From positions 1-64,000 of the forward strand of contig JAVEDI010000042.1 of the NCBI GenBank assembly GCA_030841035.1: a DNA stretch of 64,000 bases, in the 5' to 3' direction. Origin of the DNA: Actinomycetota bacterium. GTDB taxonomy: Bacteria; Actinomycetota; Actinomycetes; JACCUZ01. Position numbers and translations under genes: made by a program. Each line of letters opens with the position of its first letter. The stretch's first letter is position 1. The notes below the pieces were generated by a model. It was not told the origin of the DNA. It searched no databases and saw only the letters and a list, made by a program, of their open reading frames with translations. This document shows, piece by piece, positions 18,662 through 28,451 of the stretch.

Positions 18662-20085
18662 GTCGCCCATTGTCGCAGCACTTCTGCCGCAGCGCGCTCG
18701 GCGGAGGCGACGCAGGCCGGGATCCCGATGCCGTCGTACGTCGCCCCGCACACCGCGAGCCCCGGGTGGCGCGCCACCGCCGACCGGATCCGCCGCACCC
18801 GGGCCCGGTGACCGACGGCGTACTGCGGCAGGGCACCGCCCCACCGGGTGACCCGCACGTCGACCGGGGGGTCCGTCACGCCCAGGGCGTCGGTGAGGTC
18901 GGCCAGGGCCACCTCGACGAGCTCCGCGTCGGGGCGTTGCAGGTCGGCCTCCTCGTCGAGGCGGCCCACGGAGAGCCGCACCAGGGTCAGGCCCGGCGCG
19001 GCATCGCCGTACCAGGCCCACTTGTTGGAGGAGAACGTCGCCGCCTTGACCACCCGGCCCTCGACGGGCGGCACCAGGAACCCCGAGCCGGTCGGGCGCC
19101 GGGCGAAGGCCTGGTCGCCGAAGGCGAGCGTGAGGACGGCCATCGAGGCCGTGCGCACCGGCGCCAGCTCGGCCGCGGCGGCCGGGACGTCGGGCCGCAG
19201 CAGGCGCGCGGCCGCCGCGGGCGGCACAGCGAGCACCACCGCGTCGGCGCGGATCTCCTCCAGGTCGTGGGCGGAGCCGACCGTCAGGGCCCACCCCTCG
19301 GGCGTGCGGCGCAGCTCGCGGACCGTCGTGTCGGTGCGCACGGTCGCGCCCGAGCGGCGGGCCAGCCCGGCGGGCAGCCGACCCAGTCCCCCGCGCAGCG
19401 CGCCGAACACCGCGCCGCCCGCGGGCGGCGCCGAGCCGCGCGAGGCACGGGCGGCGGCGAGCAGCGAGCGGTGCCGGCGGACGTGCGGCGCGAGCTGGGG
19501 CAGCGTTGCCTCCAGCGAGAGCAGGTCGGCGCGGCCGGCGTAGACGCCACCGAGCAGCGGCTCGACGAGCCGCTCGACCACCGCGCGCCCCAGCCGGCGG
19601 GTGACGTACCGCCCGACGGTGACGTCCTCGTGCACCCGCGGCCCGGGCAGCCACGCGTCGGCCGGGATGCGGGCCAGCTCGCCCGCGGTGAGGATGCCGC
19701 TGCGGGCCAGCGGACGCAGGTCGGTCGGGATGCCCATGACGGTGCCGGCGGGCATCGGGCGCAGCTCGCCCCGCGTCCAGATGGCGGCGGCGGTGGTCGC
19801 CGCATCCTCCATGTCGTCGGAGAGCCCGCCGGCCTCGACGATGGCCAGCCCCTCGGGACGGCGCAGCAGCAGCGACTCGGCACCCTCGTCGACGGGTACC
19901 CCGGCGACCTCGCTCACCCGCAGCTTGCCGCCGACCTGCGGCGACTGCTCGAGCACCGTCACCCGCAGTCCCGGGCCGCCGTCGCGGCGCAGGTACCAGG
20001 CCGCCGCCAGCCCCGCCACGCCAGCGCCGACGACGACCACGTGGCGGCGTACGACGCCGGTGGTGGCCGTCGCGTCGTCGCCCAT
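18658..20085 (-). CDS. hemG: Coproporphyrinogen III / protoporphyrinogen oxidase
   Basis: A 475-residue FAD flavoenzyme of the HemY/CgoX type that oxidises coproporphyrinogen III in actinobacteria. The N-terminal dinucleotide fold [19 protein letters not shown] and [14 protein letters not shown] are clear. The C-terminal FAD-closing motif [23 protein letters not shown] is complete. An ATG (20085) and an in-frame GTG (20094) are both possible starts. It heads the hemG-hemQ-PAP2 transcription unit and is divergent from the DUF4349 lipoprotein gene. Confidence 0.93.
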   Translation of the reverse strand: MGDDATATTGVVRRHVVVVGAGVAGLAAAWYLRRDGGPGLRVTVLEQSPQVGGKLRVSEVAGVPVDEGAESLLLRRPEGLAIVEAGGLSDDMEDAATTAAAIWTRGELRPMPAGTVMGIPTDLRPLARSGILTAGELARIPADAWLPGPRVHEDVTVGRYVTRRLGRAVVERLVEPLLGGVYAGRADLLSLEATLPQLAPHVRRHRSLLAAARASRGSAPPAGGAVFGALRGGLGRLPAGLARRSGATVRTDTTVRELRRTPEGWALTVGSAHDLEEIRADAVVLAVPPAAAARLLRPDVPAAAAELAPVRTASMAVLTLAFGDQAFARRPTGSGFLVPPVEGRVVKAATFSSNKWAWYGDAAPGLTLVRLSVGRLDEEADLQRPDAELVEVALADLTDALGVTDPPVDVRVTRWGGALPQYAVGHRARVRRIRSAVARHPGLAVCGATYDGIGIPACVASAERAAAEVLRQWAT

Positions 20086-20200
20086 GCGCGCCACCCTGGC
20101 AGATCGACAGCGCTGCGCCGCCACGGGGCGGAACCGTGGCGCGACCGGCGGCGTCCCAGCCGCAGGAACCACCGATGCCCCCCTCGGACCAGGAGCCCAG

Positions 20201-21163
20201 ATGCCCGCCTCGCCCCCCCGGCCGGTGCCCCACCACCGGCGCAACGCCGCCGGCTCCGTCGCCGCGCTGCTGGTCGTCGCCTCCGCGCTGGCCGGCTGCT
20301 CGGGCGGCACCCGGACGTCCAGTAGCGCCGGCAGCAGCGATGGCAGCAGGGTCGCCTGCGGTGCCGTTGCCGGGGGGGACGCCAAGCGGGCCGCCGCAGC
20401 GCGCGGGTCGGTGCCCGACGCGGCCGTGGCCCAGGACACCAGCGCGCGGGTGCTGCCGGTCGACCGCTCGGTGGTCTACCGGGGTGAGGTGACGGTGCGG
20501 GTCCGCGACGTCGCCGCGGCCCTCGATCGCGTGGAGTCCCTCGTCGAGGGTGCCAACGGGCTGGTCGCCGCCGAACAGTCCAGCCGCGAGCCCGGCCGGC
20601 GAGACGCCACGACGGCCCAGCTGACCGTCAAGGTGCCGCCGACCCGGTTCCGCGCCACCCTCGACCGGGTCGGGCGCCTGGGCCGCGAGCTGTCGCGTAC
20701 CCAGTCGGCCGAGGACGTGACGACGCAGGTGGTGGACGTGGCGAGCCGGCTGCGCTCCCAGCGGCGCAGCGTGGCCCGCGTCCAGGCACTGCTCGACAGG
20801 GCGACCACGATCGGCGCGATCGTGAGCATCGAGGGGGAGCTGGCCCGCCGGGAGGCCGACCTGGAGTCGTTGGAGGCGCAGCAGGCCACGCTCGACTCCC
20901 TGACCGGCCTGGCCACCATCGAGGTCTCCCTCGTCGGCCCCACTGCGCCACCCGCACCGGTCGCCCAGTCCCCTCTCGGGTTCCTGAACGGCCTGCGCGA
21001 CGGCTGGGACGCCTTCGCGCACCTGGCGCTGGTGGCCCTGACCGCCGTCGGTGCCGTGCTGCCGTTCCTCACCGTGCTCGCGCTGCTCGGTGTACCCGCC
21101 TGGGTCCTGCTGCGCCGCCGCCGCGCCGCACCAGCCACCGCGCCGTCGGCGCCCGCGTCCTAG
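20201..21163 (+). CDS. DUF4349 domain lipoprotein
   Basis: A 320-residue lipoprotein with a signal peptide ending in the lipobox LAGC (about residue 33) and a low-complexity Ser/Gly linker. The DUF4349 region (about 90-280) starts [27 protein letters not shown] and contains a long coiled-coil part ([15 protein letters not shown] ... [16 protein letters not shown]). A C-terminal membrane helix (about 285-310) is followed by RRRR. It is therefore anchored at both ends. AGGAG lies 5 bases before the ATG. The function is unknown. Its stop overlaps that of the convergent hemE by 4 bases. Confidence 0.85.
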   Translation: MPASPPRPVPHHRRNAAGSVAALLVVASALAGCSGGTRTSSSAGSSDGSRVACGAVAGGDAKRAAAARGSVPDAAVAQDTSARVLPVDRSVVYRGEVTVRVRDVAAALDRVESLVEGANGLVAAEQSSREPGRRDATTAQLTVKVPPTRFRATLDRVGRLGRELSRTQSAEDVTTQVVDVASRLRSQRRSVARVQALLDRATTIGAIVSIEGELARREADLESLEAQQATLDSLTGLATIEVSLVGPTAPPAPVAQSPLGFLNGLRDGWDAFAHLALVALTAVGAVLPFLTVLALLGVPAWVLLRRRRAAPATAPSAPAS

Positions 21164-22239
21164 CCCTGAGCGGCGGCCGACTCCTCGTGCACCAGCTCGA
21201 CGACCCGCGTGAGGACCTCGGGGTCGGTCTCCGGGATCACCCCGTGCCCCAGGTTGAACACGTGCCCGGGAGCCGCCCGGCCCGCCGCCAGCGCCGCGCG
21301 CGTGCGGGCGGCGACGACGTCCCACGGTGCGAACAGCACCGCCGGGTCGAGGTTGCCCTGCAGCGCCCGGGACGGCCCGACGCGCCGCGCCGCCTCGTCG
21401 AGGGGCACCCGGAAGTCGACGCCCACGACATCCGCGCCCGCCTCACCCATCAGGGACAACAGCTCGCCCGTCCCGACGCCGAAGTGGATGCGCGGCACGG
21501 CACGCCCGAGCGACGCGGCGTGCTCCCCCACCGCGCGGAGCACGGCGGCCGAGTGCGGCATGACGTAGCGCGCGTAGTCGTCGGCCGGCAGCGCGCCGAC
21601 CCACGAGTCGAACAGCTGCACCGCGCTCGCTCCGGCCGACACCTGGATCGCCAGCCAGGTGGCCTGCATCGCGGCCAACCGGCGCATCAGCTCGTCCCAG
21701 ACGTCCGGCGCGCCGTACATGAGCGCCTTGGTGTGCTCGTGGTTGCGCGACGGGCCGCCCTCGACGAGGTACGACGCGAGGGTGAACGGGGCGCCGGCGA
21801 AGCCGATCAGCGGTGTCGCACCCAGCTGCGCGGTCAGCAGGCCGATGGCCTCCACGATGAAGCCCACGTCATCGGGCTCCAGCTCACGCAGCTGGTCGAG
21901 CTGCGCCGCGCTGCGGATCGGCCGCGCGACGACCGGCCCGACCCCCGCCTTGATGTCGAGGTCGACCCCGATGGCCTTCAGCGGCACCACGATGTCGCTG
22001 AAGAGGATCGCGGCGTCCACGCCGTAGCGGCGTACCGGCTGCATGGTGATCTCGGCGACCAGGTCGGGCGTTCGGCAGGCCGCCAGCATCGGGACGCCGT
22101 CGCGCACCCGGCGGTACTCCGGCAGCGAGCGGCCCGCCTGGCGCATGAACCAGACCGGGGTGTGGGGCACCGCCTCGCGACGGCAGGCGCGCAGGAAGGC
22201 CGAGTCGGCGAGCGCCGCGGCGGCCGGGTCGACGGTCAC
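21160..22239 (-). CDS. hemE: Uroporphyrinogen decarboxylase
   Basis: A 359-residue enzyme removing four carboxyl groups from uroporphyrinogen III to give coproporphyrinogen III. The N-terminal signature [16 protein letters not shown] supplies the substrate-binding Arg pair, and [17 protein letters not shown] is the second family signature. The [14 protein letters not shown] end is complete. The GTG start is the only sensible one before [17 protein letters not shown]. It is not in the same transcript as hemG-hemQ; the convergent DUF4349 gene lies between them. Confidence 0.95.
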   Translation of the reverse strand: MTVDPAAAALADSAFLRACRREAVPHTPVWFMRQAGRSLPEYRRVRDGVPMLAACRTPDLVAEITMQPVRRYGVDAAILFSDIVVPLKAIGVDLDIKAGVGPVVARPIRSAAQLDQLRELEPDDVGFIVEAIGLLTAQLGATPLIGFAGAPFTLASYLVEGGPSRNHEHTKALMYGAPDVWDELMRRLAAMQATWLAIQVSAGASAVQLFDSWVGALPADDYARYVMPHSAAVLRAVGEHAASLGRAVPRIHFGVGTGELLSLMGEAGADVVGVDFRVPLDEAARRVGPSRALQGNLDPAVLFAPWDVVAARTRAALAAGRAAPGHVFNLGHGVIPETDPEVLTRVVELVHEESAAAQG

Positions 22240-22342
22240 GGCGAGATGGTGTCACGCCGCAGCGAGGTGACCGGCCCGGCCCCGGCGTGGTGGACGCGTC
22301 AGGACGGGCACCCGCTCGTGGACGCCGAACCGGGTCCGGGGC

Positions 22343-23200
22343 TCAGCCCACGCCGATCATGACGACGCCGGTCAGCGCTCCCGCCACCCCGATCGCCTGC
22401 ACGCGGCCCAGCTCCTCCCGGTGCACGGCGCGCGCCAGCAGCACGGTCACGACCGGGTAGAGGGAAGCGAGGACGGCCAGCACGCTGACCAGCCCCCGGG
22501 TGCTCGCGACGGCGAACGTGAGGTTCGCCCCCACGTCGCCGATGCCGACCGCCACGAACAGCGCCACGTCGCGGGCGTCGAGGGACAACCGGCCGGTGTT
22601 CCGTCGCGCCCGACGGGCCCGATAGGCACCGACCGCCACGAGGACGCCCAGCAGCGGGACGGACGTCGCGCGCATCACCACCATGGTCATCAGCGCGCTC
22701 GACCGGCTCCCTTGCGCGATGAAGACCAGCGCGAGCCCGAACCCGACGGCGGCCGCGGCAGCCAGCAGCAACGGGCGGGCCCCGGCCCGCCGGGACAGCT
22801 CCGGGCCGCTCGCGAGCACCACGCCCACCACGGCGACCGCGATGCCCACCAGCTGCACGGTGCCGGGCCGTTCGCCGCGGCCGAGCCCCACGAGGACGGG
22901 CACGACCACTCCCAGCGCGGCGACGGGCGAGACGACGCTCATCGTCCCGGCTGCCAGCGCGGCGTAGAAGGAGGTGAGGCCGACCAGCCCGGCGAGACCC
23001 GCGCCGACGGCCCAGGAGACGTAGTCGCCCGACGCCCCGAGCTGCCCCGCCACGAGCGCGACGGCGACCGCGACCACGAGACCGGCCAGCTGCGAGACAC
23101 CCACGACCAGCACGGCGGGGAAGCGGCGGGACAGCGTGCCGCCGAGGAAGTCGGCGCTGCCCCACAGGAGGCTGGAGAACAGGGCGAGCACGGCGGTCAC
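22343..23200 (-). CDS. EamA/DMT family transporter
   Basis: A 285-residue protein with ten predicted helices in two EamA repeats of about 140 residues. The first repeat opens FSSLLWGSADFLGGTLSRRFP and ends before the RR-rich loop at about 145. Such drug/metabolite transporters export or import small solutes; the substrate cannot be inferred. The start is taken as the GTG at 23200, just before the first helix; earlier in-frame residues are hydrophilic and unlikely. Confidence 0.8.
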   Translation of the reverse strand: MTAVLALFSSLLWGSADFLGGTLSRRFPAVLVVGVSQLAGLVVAVAVALVAGQLGASGDYVSWAVGAGLAGLVGLTSFYAALAAGTMSVVSPVAALGVVVPVLVGLGRGERPGTVQLVGIAVAVVGVVLASGPELSRRAGARPLLLAAAAAVGFGLALVFIAQGSRSSALMTMVVMRATSVPLLGVLVAVGAYRARRARRNTGRLSLDARDVALFVAVGIGDVGANLTFAVASTRGLVSVLAVLASLYPVVTVLLARAVHREELGRVQAIGVAGALTGVVMIGVG

Positions 23201-23292
23201 CCGGACGAGGCTAGGACGTTGCTCCCCGGTCAACTCCCGCCGACCGCGCGTCGGCCGCGCCAAGCGGCTCGCCCGCGCTTAGGCTCTGCCTC

Positions 23293-23883
23293 ATGGGTGC
23301 CCGGCGTGAGGCCGCGGACGCGCCGGAGCTCTTCCGGCGCGCCGTCGAGGTCCTGCGCGCGGTCACCCCGCGGCCCGAGGTGGTGCTCGAGGAGACCCCC
23401 GCACCGCAGCGGCTCGCTCCGCACGCGGTGGCGCTGACCGCCGACATCAGCGCACCGGGTGAGGAGGAGGACCTCGCGACCGGGCGCTTCGTGCTGCTGC
23501 ACGATCCCGTGGGGCACGAGGCCTGGGCCGGCACCTTCCGCGTCGTCACCTACGTGCGGGCCGACCTGGAGGCCGAGATGGCCGTCGACCCGTTGCTGGG
23601 CAGCGTCGGCTGGGCATGGCTGACCGAGGCCCTTCATGCCCGGCGCGCCGACTTCTGCGCGCCCAGTGGCACGGTGACCCGCGTCGCCTCGGAGAGCTTC
23701 GGCGCCATCGCCGCCGAGGAAGCCAGCGCACAGATCGAGATCCGCGCCTCGTGGACGCCGGTCGACGACGCGTTCGACGCCCACCTGCTGGCCTGGTGCG
23801 ACCTGCTGTGCACGACGGCCGGGCTGCCGCCCACCGCGCCCGGGGTGGTCACGCTGCCCCGGCGCCGTCCCGTCACCCGGTAG
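23293..23883 (+). CDS. DUF3000 family protein
   Basis: A 196-residue soluble protein of the actinobacterial DUF3000 family, the counterpart of Rv2680 between hemE and RNase D. Conserved-looking parts are FRRAVEVLRAVTPRPEVVLEE and LLGSVGWAWLTEALHARRADFCAPSGTVTRVASESFG. The biochemical role is unknown. It is divergent from the EamA transporter, and its position in the conserved block supports the identification. Confidence 0.85.
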   Translation: MGARREAADAPELFRRAVEVLRAVTPRPEVVLEETPAPQRLAPHAVALTADISAPGEEEDLATGRFVLLHDPVGHEAWAGTFRVVTYVRADLEAEMAVDPLLGSVGWAWLTEALHARRADFCAPSGTVTRVASESFGAIAAEEASAQIEIRASWTPVDDAFDAHLLAWCDLLCTTAGLPPTAPGVVTLPRRRPVTR

Positions 23884-24032
23884 GGCGCCGCCCTCCCCCG
23901 CCGCGCTGCCCCGGGCGCGCGGCGATGCCGGGCACCGGGCGGCACGGCCGATCCCATCCGGTCGCTACAGGATGTGCACGAGCGAGCCGATGGAGAGGAG
24001 GACAAACTGGCCTCGAACGACCTGGAGATCTG

Positions 24033-24677
24033 GTGACCGCACTGGTCGAGCGACAGGGCCTCGCGCCACAGCCGGGCAGGGTGGCCGGCTTCACCGCCAT
24101 GGTGGTGGTGGCCAGCCCCTTCGTGCGCGAGACGCTGTCCCGCGCCCTGCGCAGCCTGGGCGCCGCCGAGGTCGTCGAGGCCGGCAGCCTGGCCGAGGCC
24201 CGGGTGCGCGGGCGCGGTACGCCGTCGCGCGACCTGTGCGTGGTCGACGGTGCCCTGCCCGACGGCTCCGGGATCATGCTGATGAGCGAGCTGCGCACCC
24301 TGGGCTGGGCCCGCGGCATGGTGCTCTCCTCGGTCGAGGACCCCTACACGGTGCGCGCCGCGCTCACGGCAGGCGTCCGGGCCTTCCTGGTGACCCCCTC
24401 CGCGACCGCCCATCGGCGCACCCCCCACTCCCGCGGCGGGGTCGTCGGCCAGGCGCGCCGCCCCGGCCACGGTGGCGGTGCCGAGGGCCTGTCCGGCCGG
24501 GAGATCGAGGTCCTCCAGCTCGTCGCCAACGGGCGCTCGAACAAGGACATCGGCGAGGCGCTGGGGCTGTCCGCGCTCACCGTCAAGAGTCACCTCGCCC
24601 GGATCGCCCGCAAGCTGGGCACCGGCGACCGCGCCGAGATGGTCGTCGTGGCCATGCGCGCCGGCGCCGTCGTCTGA
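24033..24677 (+). CDS. Orphan LuxR-type response regulator with degenerate receiver
   Basis: A 214-residue protein with an N-terminal receiver-like domain (about 20-120) and a C-terminal NarL/LuxR helix-turn-helix (LSGREIEVLQLVANGRSNKDIGEALGLSALTVKSHLARIARKLGTGDR). The receiver keeps an Asp (LCVVDGALPDGSG). The acidic pair after strand 1 is replaced (VVVASPFVRETL), and the conserved Lys of strand 5 is lost (RAFLVTPS). Normal phosphorylation is therefore doubtful. No histidine kinase is adjacent. The GTG at 24033 follows GGAG. Confidence 0.82.
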   Translation: MTALVERQGLAPQPGRVAGFTAMVVVASPFVRETLSRALRSLGAAEVVEAGSLAEARVRGRGTPSRDLCVVDGALPDGSGIMLMSELRTLGWARGMVLSSVEDPYTVRAALTAGVRAFLVTPSATAHRRTPHSRGGVVGQARRPGHGGGAEGLSGREIEVLQLVANGRSNKDIGEALGLSALTVKSHLARIARKLGTGDRAEMVVVAMRAGAVV

Positions 24678-24748
24678 GCCGGGACAGCCCGGCGCACGAC
24701 GCGCGCAGGACCTCGCCGTACGGCGAAAGCGCCGCCGGGGCCCGTAAC

Positions 24749-26170
24749 GTGAGCAGCGTGAGCGACCCGGCCACCCGCCCTGCCGTCGACCCTCGTGTGG
24801 GCCGGCATGTCGACCCTGCCCTCGACCCTGCTCCGGGCCCCCCGGCCGACCCCGGGCACGGCAGCGACGAGCGACCCGGTCCCGTGCCGCTGGTCGAGCC
24901 CCGCGACGGCGTCCCGAGCCCCGTGACCGACCCCGCGGAGCTGGCCGAGGCGGTCCGCCGGCTGCGCGCGGGCGCCGGCCGAGGACTGCCCCTCGCCGTC
25001 GACGCCGAGCGGGCCTCCGGCTACCGCTACGGGCAGCGCGCCTACCTCGTCCAGCTGCGACGGGCCGACGTCGGCACGCTGCTCGTCGACCCGGCCGCCC
25101 TGCCGGACCTGCGGGAGCTGGGCGCGGCCGTCGCGGCCGACGAGTGGGTACTGCACGCCGCGTCCCAGGACCTGCCGTGCCTCGCCGAGCTCGGGATGCG
25201 CCCGACCCGGGTGTTCGACACGGAGCTCGCGGGCCGGCTGCTCGGCTACGCCCGGGTCGGGCTCGGCTCGATCGTCGAGGAGGTCCTGGGCCTCACCCTG
25301 GAGAAGGGTCACTCCGCCGCCGACTGGTCGACGCGGCCGCTGCCGGAGCCGTGGCTGCGCTACGCCGCGCTCGACGTCGAGGTCCTGGTCGAGCTGCGCG
25401 ACCGGCTGGCCGAGGAGCTCGACCGGACCGGCAAGCGGGCCTGGGCCGAGGAGGAGTTCGCCGCGATCGTCGACGCGCCGCCGCCCGCACCCCGGGTCGA
25501 CCCCTGGCGGCGTACGTCGGGCATGCACCGGCTACGTCGCCGCCGCCAGCTCGCCGTCGTACGGGCCCTGTGGGAACGGCGCGACGAGCTCGCCCGCCGC
25601 CGCGACATCTCGCCCGGGCGGGTGCTGCCCGACCGGGCCATCGTCGAGGCCGCGCTCGCCGCGCCGGCCTCCGAGGCCGAGCTGGTGACGCTGCCCGGCT
25701 GGACCGGCCGGTCGCTGCGCCGGCAGGGCGCCACGTGGTTCCCCTCCGTCGCGGCGGCGATGACGCTGCCCGACCACGAGCTGCCCGAGCTCAAGGCCCG
25801 CGTCGACGGGCCGCCGCCCGCGCGCGGCTGGGCCGAGCGCGACCCGGCGGCCGCGGCCCGGCTCTCGGCCGCCCGCGCCGCGGTCTACGCCCTCGCCGAG
25901 GCGCACCGGCTGCCGGTCGAGAACGTGCTCTCGCCCGACGCCTTGCGTCGGCTGTCCTGGGAGCCGCCGGCCGAGGCCGAGGACTACGAGGCGGCCGTGG
26001 CCCAGCGGCTGCGGGCCCACGGCGCACGGCCCTGGCAGGTGGCGCTGACGGCGGGCCCGGTCAGTGTCGCGCTGCGCTCGACCCCCGACGAGGTGACACC
26101 GCTGGCCCTGACGGGCGAGCAGCCGGGGCCCGGCGAAGCGGCGCCCGGCGCCCCGCCCGACCAGGACTGA
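24749..26170 (+). CDS. Ribonuclease D / HRDC domain 3'-5' exonuclease
   Basis: A 473-residue DEDDy exonuclease. Motif I is AVDAERASGY (D and E ligands), motif II the HAASQDLPCLAELG segment and motif III WLRYAALDVEVL. HRDC-type helical regions follow from about residue 260. The N-terminal 60 residues are Pro/Asp-rich and probably disordered. It is likely involved in RNA 3' processing; it corresponds to Rv2681. Two GTG starts exist; 24749 is preferred because GGGG lies 8 bases upstream, with 24758 as the alternative. Confidence 0.88.
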   Translation: MSSVSDPATRPAVDPRVGRHVDPALDPAPGPPADPGHGSDERPGPVPLVEPRDGVPSPVTDPAELAEAVRRLRAGAGRGLPLAVDAERASGYRYGQRAYLVQLRRADVGTLLVDPAALPDLRELGAAVAADEWVLHAASQDLPCLAELGMRPTRVFDTELAGRLLGYARVGLGSIVEEVLGLTLEKGHSAADWSTRPLPEPWLRYAALDVEVLVELRDRLAEELDRTGKRAWAEEEFAAIVDAPPPAPRVDPWRRTSGMHRLRRRRQLAVVRALWERRDELARRRDISPGRVLPDRAIVEAALAAPASEAELVTLPGWTGRSLRRQGATWFPSVAAAMTLPDHELPELKARVDGPPPARGWAERDPAAAARLSAARAAVYALAEAHRLPVENVLSPDALRRLSWEPPAEAEDYEAAVAQRLRAHGARPWQVALTAGPVSVALRSTPDEVTPLALTGEQPGPGEAAPGAPPDQD

Positions 26171-26305
26171 TCCCGACGGGCTGACGTACGGTGGCCCGGT
26201 GCCGGCCTGCCTCGCGCCCACCCTCCGGCAGCGGGGGTTCGTGCCGCGCACCGGAGTCGGCCCGGCGCTGCGCCCGCACGCCGGGACCGGTCCCGCCGGG
26301 GTGGC

Positions 26306-27100
26306 ATGAGCACGTCGCCGAGCCAGCAGTGGGTCAGCGAGCTCGCTGCCTGGGCGATCGACCCCGCGATCCTCGAGGGGGTGGCCGAGTCGCCCTACAC
26401 CTTCTGCCCCGAGCTGTTCCGCGCCGAGGTCCTCCGGCCCGACGGGCGCGCGCCGGAGTCGCCCCTGCTCGCCGTGGCGCGCGAACGGCTGCCGGCCGGC
26501 GGCAGCGTGCTCGACGTCGGCAGCGGCGCGGGGGCCGCCAGCCTGCCGCTGGCACCACCTGCGGCGCGGATCGTGGCCGTCGACAGCCAGCCGAGCATGC
26601 TCGACGCGCTCGTCGACGCGGCCCGCGAGCAGCGCATCGACGTCACGCGGGTCGACGGTGCCTGGCCCGATGTGGCCGACCACGTGCCGGCGTGCGACGT
26701 CGCGGTCTGCGCGCACGTCGCCTACAACGTGGCCGACCTGGGTGGCTTCGCCCTGGCGCTGGCCGCACACGCTCGGCGACGCGTCGCGCTCGAGCTGCAC
26801 GCCGCGCACCCCTGGGTCGACCTCGCGCCGCTCTGGCAGCACTTCCACCACCAGCCCCGCCCGGCCGGTCCGACCGCGGGGCTGGCCGTCGCCGTCCTCG
26901 CCGAGCACGGCATCGCCGTGCAGTCCCGGGAGTGGCAGCGCGCGGCACCGGCGCTGCACGGGGAGCTGCTCGCGACGTACGTCGCCTACACCTGCCGCCG
27001 CCTCTGTCTGCCGGCCGAGCGGCAGCCCGAGGTGGCGGCGGCGCTGACCCGCCACCCGCCGCAGCCCCGCCGCTCCGTCGTGCTGTGGTGGGACACGTGA
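26306..27100 (+). CDS. Class I SAM-dependent methyltransferase
   Basis: A 264-residue methyltransferase. Motif I is SVLDVGSGAGAASLPLAPP, followed by the acidic strand IVAVDSQPSML. The middle VRV/DVAVCAHVAYNV region gives the substrate side. The C-terminal part is Trp/His-rich (HPWVDLAPLWQHFHHQPRP). The substrate is unknown. Its stop overlaps the start of the MFS transporter (GTGA), which suggests the modified compound may be exported. Confidence 0.82.
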   Translation: MSTSPSQQWVSELAAWAIDPAILEGVAESPYTFCPELFRAEVLRPDGRAPESPLLAVARERLPAGGSVLDVGSGAGAASLPLAPPAARIVAVDSQPSMLDALVDAAREQRIDVTRVDGAWPDVADHVPACDVAVCAHVAYNVADLGGFALALAAHARRRVALELHAAHPWVDLAPLWQHFHHQPRPAGPTAGLAVAVLAEHGIAVQSREWQRAAPALHGELLATYVAYTCRRLCLPAERQPEVAAALTRHPPQPRRSVVLWWDT

Positions 27101-28347
27101 CGGTGCGCCCTCCGTGGCGCGGCGTGCTCACCGACCTCACCCCGCTGCGGGTCTCCGCCGACTACCGGCGGCTGTGGTTGGGACTCAGCGTCAGCCAGCT
27201 CGGTCAGCAGATGACGGCCGTCGCGGTCGCCATCCAGGTCTTCGACCTGACCCGGTCGAGCTTCGCCGTGGGGGCGGTCGGCCTGTGCGCGCTCGTGCCG
27301 CTGGTCACCTTCGGCCTGTACGGCGGCGCCGTGGCCGACGCCGTCGACCGGCGCAAGCTGGGGCTCGTCTCGTCCACCGGCCTGTGGCTGCTGTCGATCG
27401 CGCTCGCCGTGCAGGCGTTCGCGGGCGTCGGCTCGGTGGCGCTGCTATACGTCGTCGTGGCGCTGCAGGCCGCGTGCTTCGCGGTCAACAACCCGGCCCG
27501 CTCCGCGATCATCCCCCGGCTGCTGGCCGCCGAGCTGCTCCCGTCGGCGAACGCGCTGTCGACGGCGTCGTTCAACCTCGGCTACACCGTCGGGCCGCTG
27601 CTCGGCGGCGTCATCTACGGTGCAGGGGGACCCGCGGCGGCGTACACCGTGGACTGCGTGACCTTCACCGCCGCGCTCTACGCCCTGTTCCGCCTGCCGC
27701 CCGTGCCACCGCTGGGTGAGGTACGCCGCGCGGGCCTGGCATCGGTGCTCGAGGGGCTGCGCTACCTGCGGACCCGGCCGAACGTCCTGATGACCTTTCT
27801 GGTCGACCTGTGCGCGATGGTGCTCGCGCAGCCGCGGGCCCTCTTCCCGGCCATCGCCGGGTCGTTCTACGGCGGCGGCACGAGCACGGTCGGGGTGCTC
27901 TCCGCCGCGCCGGCGATCGGCGCGCTGGCGGCGGTGAGCGTCTCCGGCCGGCTCGGGCGTGTGCGGCGGCAGGGCCGCGCCGTGGTCCTGTCCGTCCTGG
28001 CCTACGGCTCGGCGGTCGCCGCCCTCGGGTTCACCCGGACGCTGTGGCTGGGGGTGCTGTTCCTCGCGCTGTCCGGCGGCGCGGACATGGTCAGCTCGGT
28101 CTACCGGAACACGATCCTGCAGGTCGCGACTCCCGACGAGCTGCGCGGCCGGCTGCAGGGCGTGTTCATCGTGGTCGTCGCCGGCGGGCCACGGCTGGGC
28201 GACTTCACCGCCGGCTCACTGGCCACGCTGACCAGCGAGACGGCCGCGATCGTGGGCGGCGGCGCCGCCTGCATCGGCTGCGTGCTCGCGCTCACCGCCC
28301 GCTACCGCGGCTTCCTGCGCTACGACGCCCGCACCCCCCACCCCTGA
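27097..28347 (+). CDS. MFS transporter (EntS/MFS_3-like)
   Basis: A 416-residue transporter with about 12 helices. It begins with the MFS_3-type block LTPLRVSADYRRLWLGLSVSQLGQQMTAVAVAIQVFDLTRSSFAVG and has GGAVADAVDRRKL at the 2-3 loop. This branch includes siderophore and drug exporters. The GTG start overlaps the methyltransferase stop by 4 bases, so the two form a coupled pair. Confidence 0.87.
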   Translation: MTVRPPWRGVLTDLTPLRVSADYRRLWLGLSVSQLGQQMTAVAVAIQVFDLTRSSFAVGAVGLCALVPLVTFGLYGGAVADAVDRRKLGLVSSTGLWLLSIALAVQAFAGVGSVALLYVVVALQAACFAVNNPARSAIIPRLLAAELLPSANALSTASFNLGYTVGPLLGGVIYGAGGPAAAYTVDCVTFTAALYALFRLPPVPPLGEVRRAGLASVLEGLRYLRTRPNVLMTFLVDLCAMVLAQPRALFPAIAGSFYGGGTSTVGVLSAAPAIGALAAVSVSGRLGRVRRQGRAVVLSVLAYGSAVAALGFTRTLWLGVLFLALSGGADMVSSVYRNTILQVATPDELRGRLQGVFIVVVAGGPRLGDFTAGSLATLTSETAAIVGGGAACIGCVLALTARYRGFLRYDARTPHP

Positions 28348-28395
28348 CCCCGGCCCCTGCGGGGCGAGCACCCGGGCCCCTGCTGGCCCTCGTTG

Positions 28396-28409
28396 TTACT
28401 GGCGAGTAG
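28396..28409. promoter_or_regulatory. Candidate operator of the fadA-fadB operon
   Basis: An inverted repeat TACT-GGCG-AGTA (28397-28408) lies 44 bases upstream of the thiolase GTG, in the only gap before the beta-oxidation operon. The core is a perfect palindrome of half-sites with a 4-base spacer, as bound by many TetR/GntR-type fatty-acid regulators. The regulator is not in the window; assignment is by pattern and position. Confidence 0.4.
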
Positions 28410-28451
28410 CATCGGCGGCACACCACTCCCCCGCGATCGACAGGAGCGCCT

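Noticed and set aside
20174-20492. Alternative upstream ATG for the DUF4349 lipoprotein
   Set aside because: It is in another frame; the ATG at 20201 has AGGAG at proper spacing and gives a complete lipoprotein signal.
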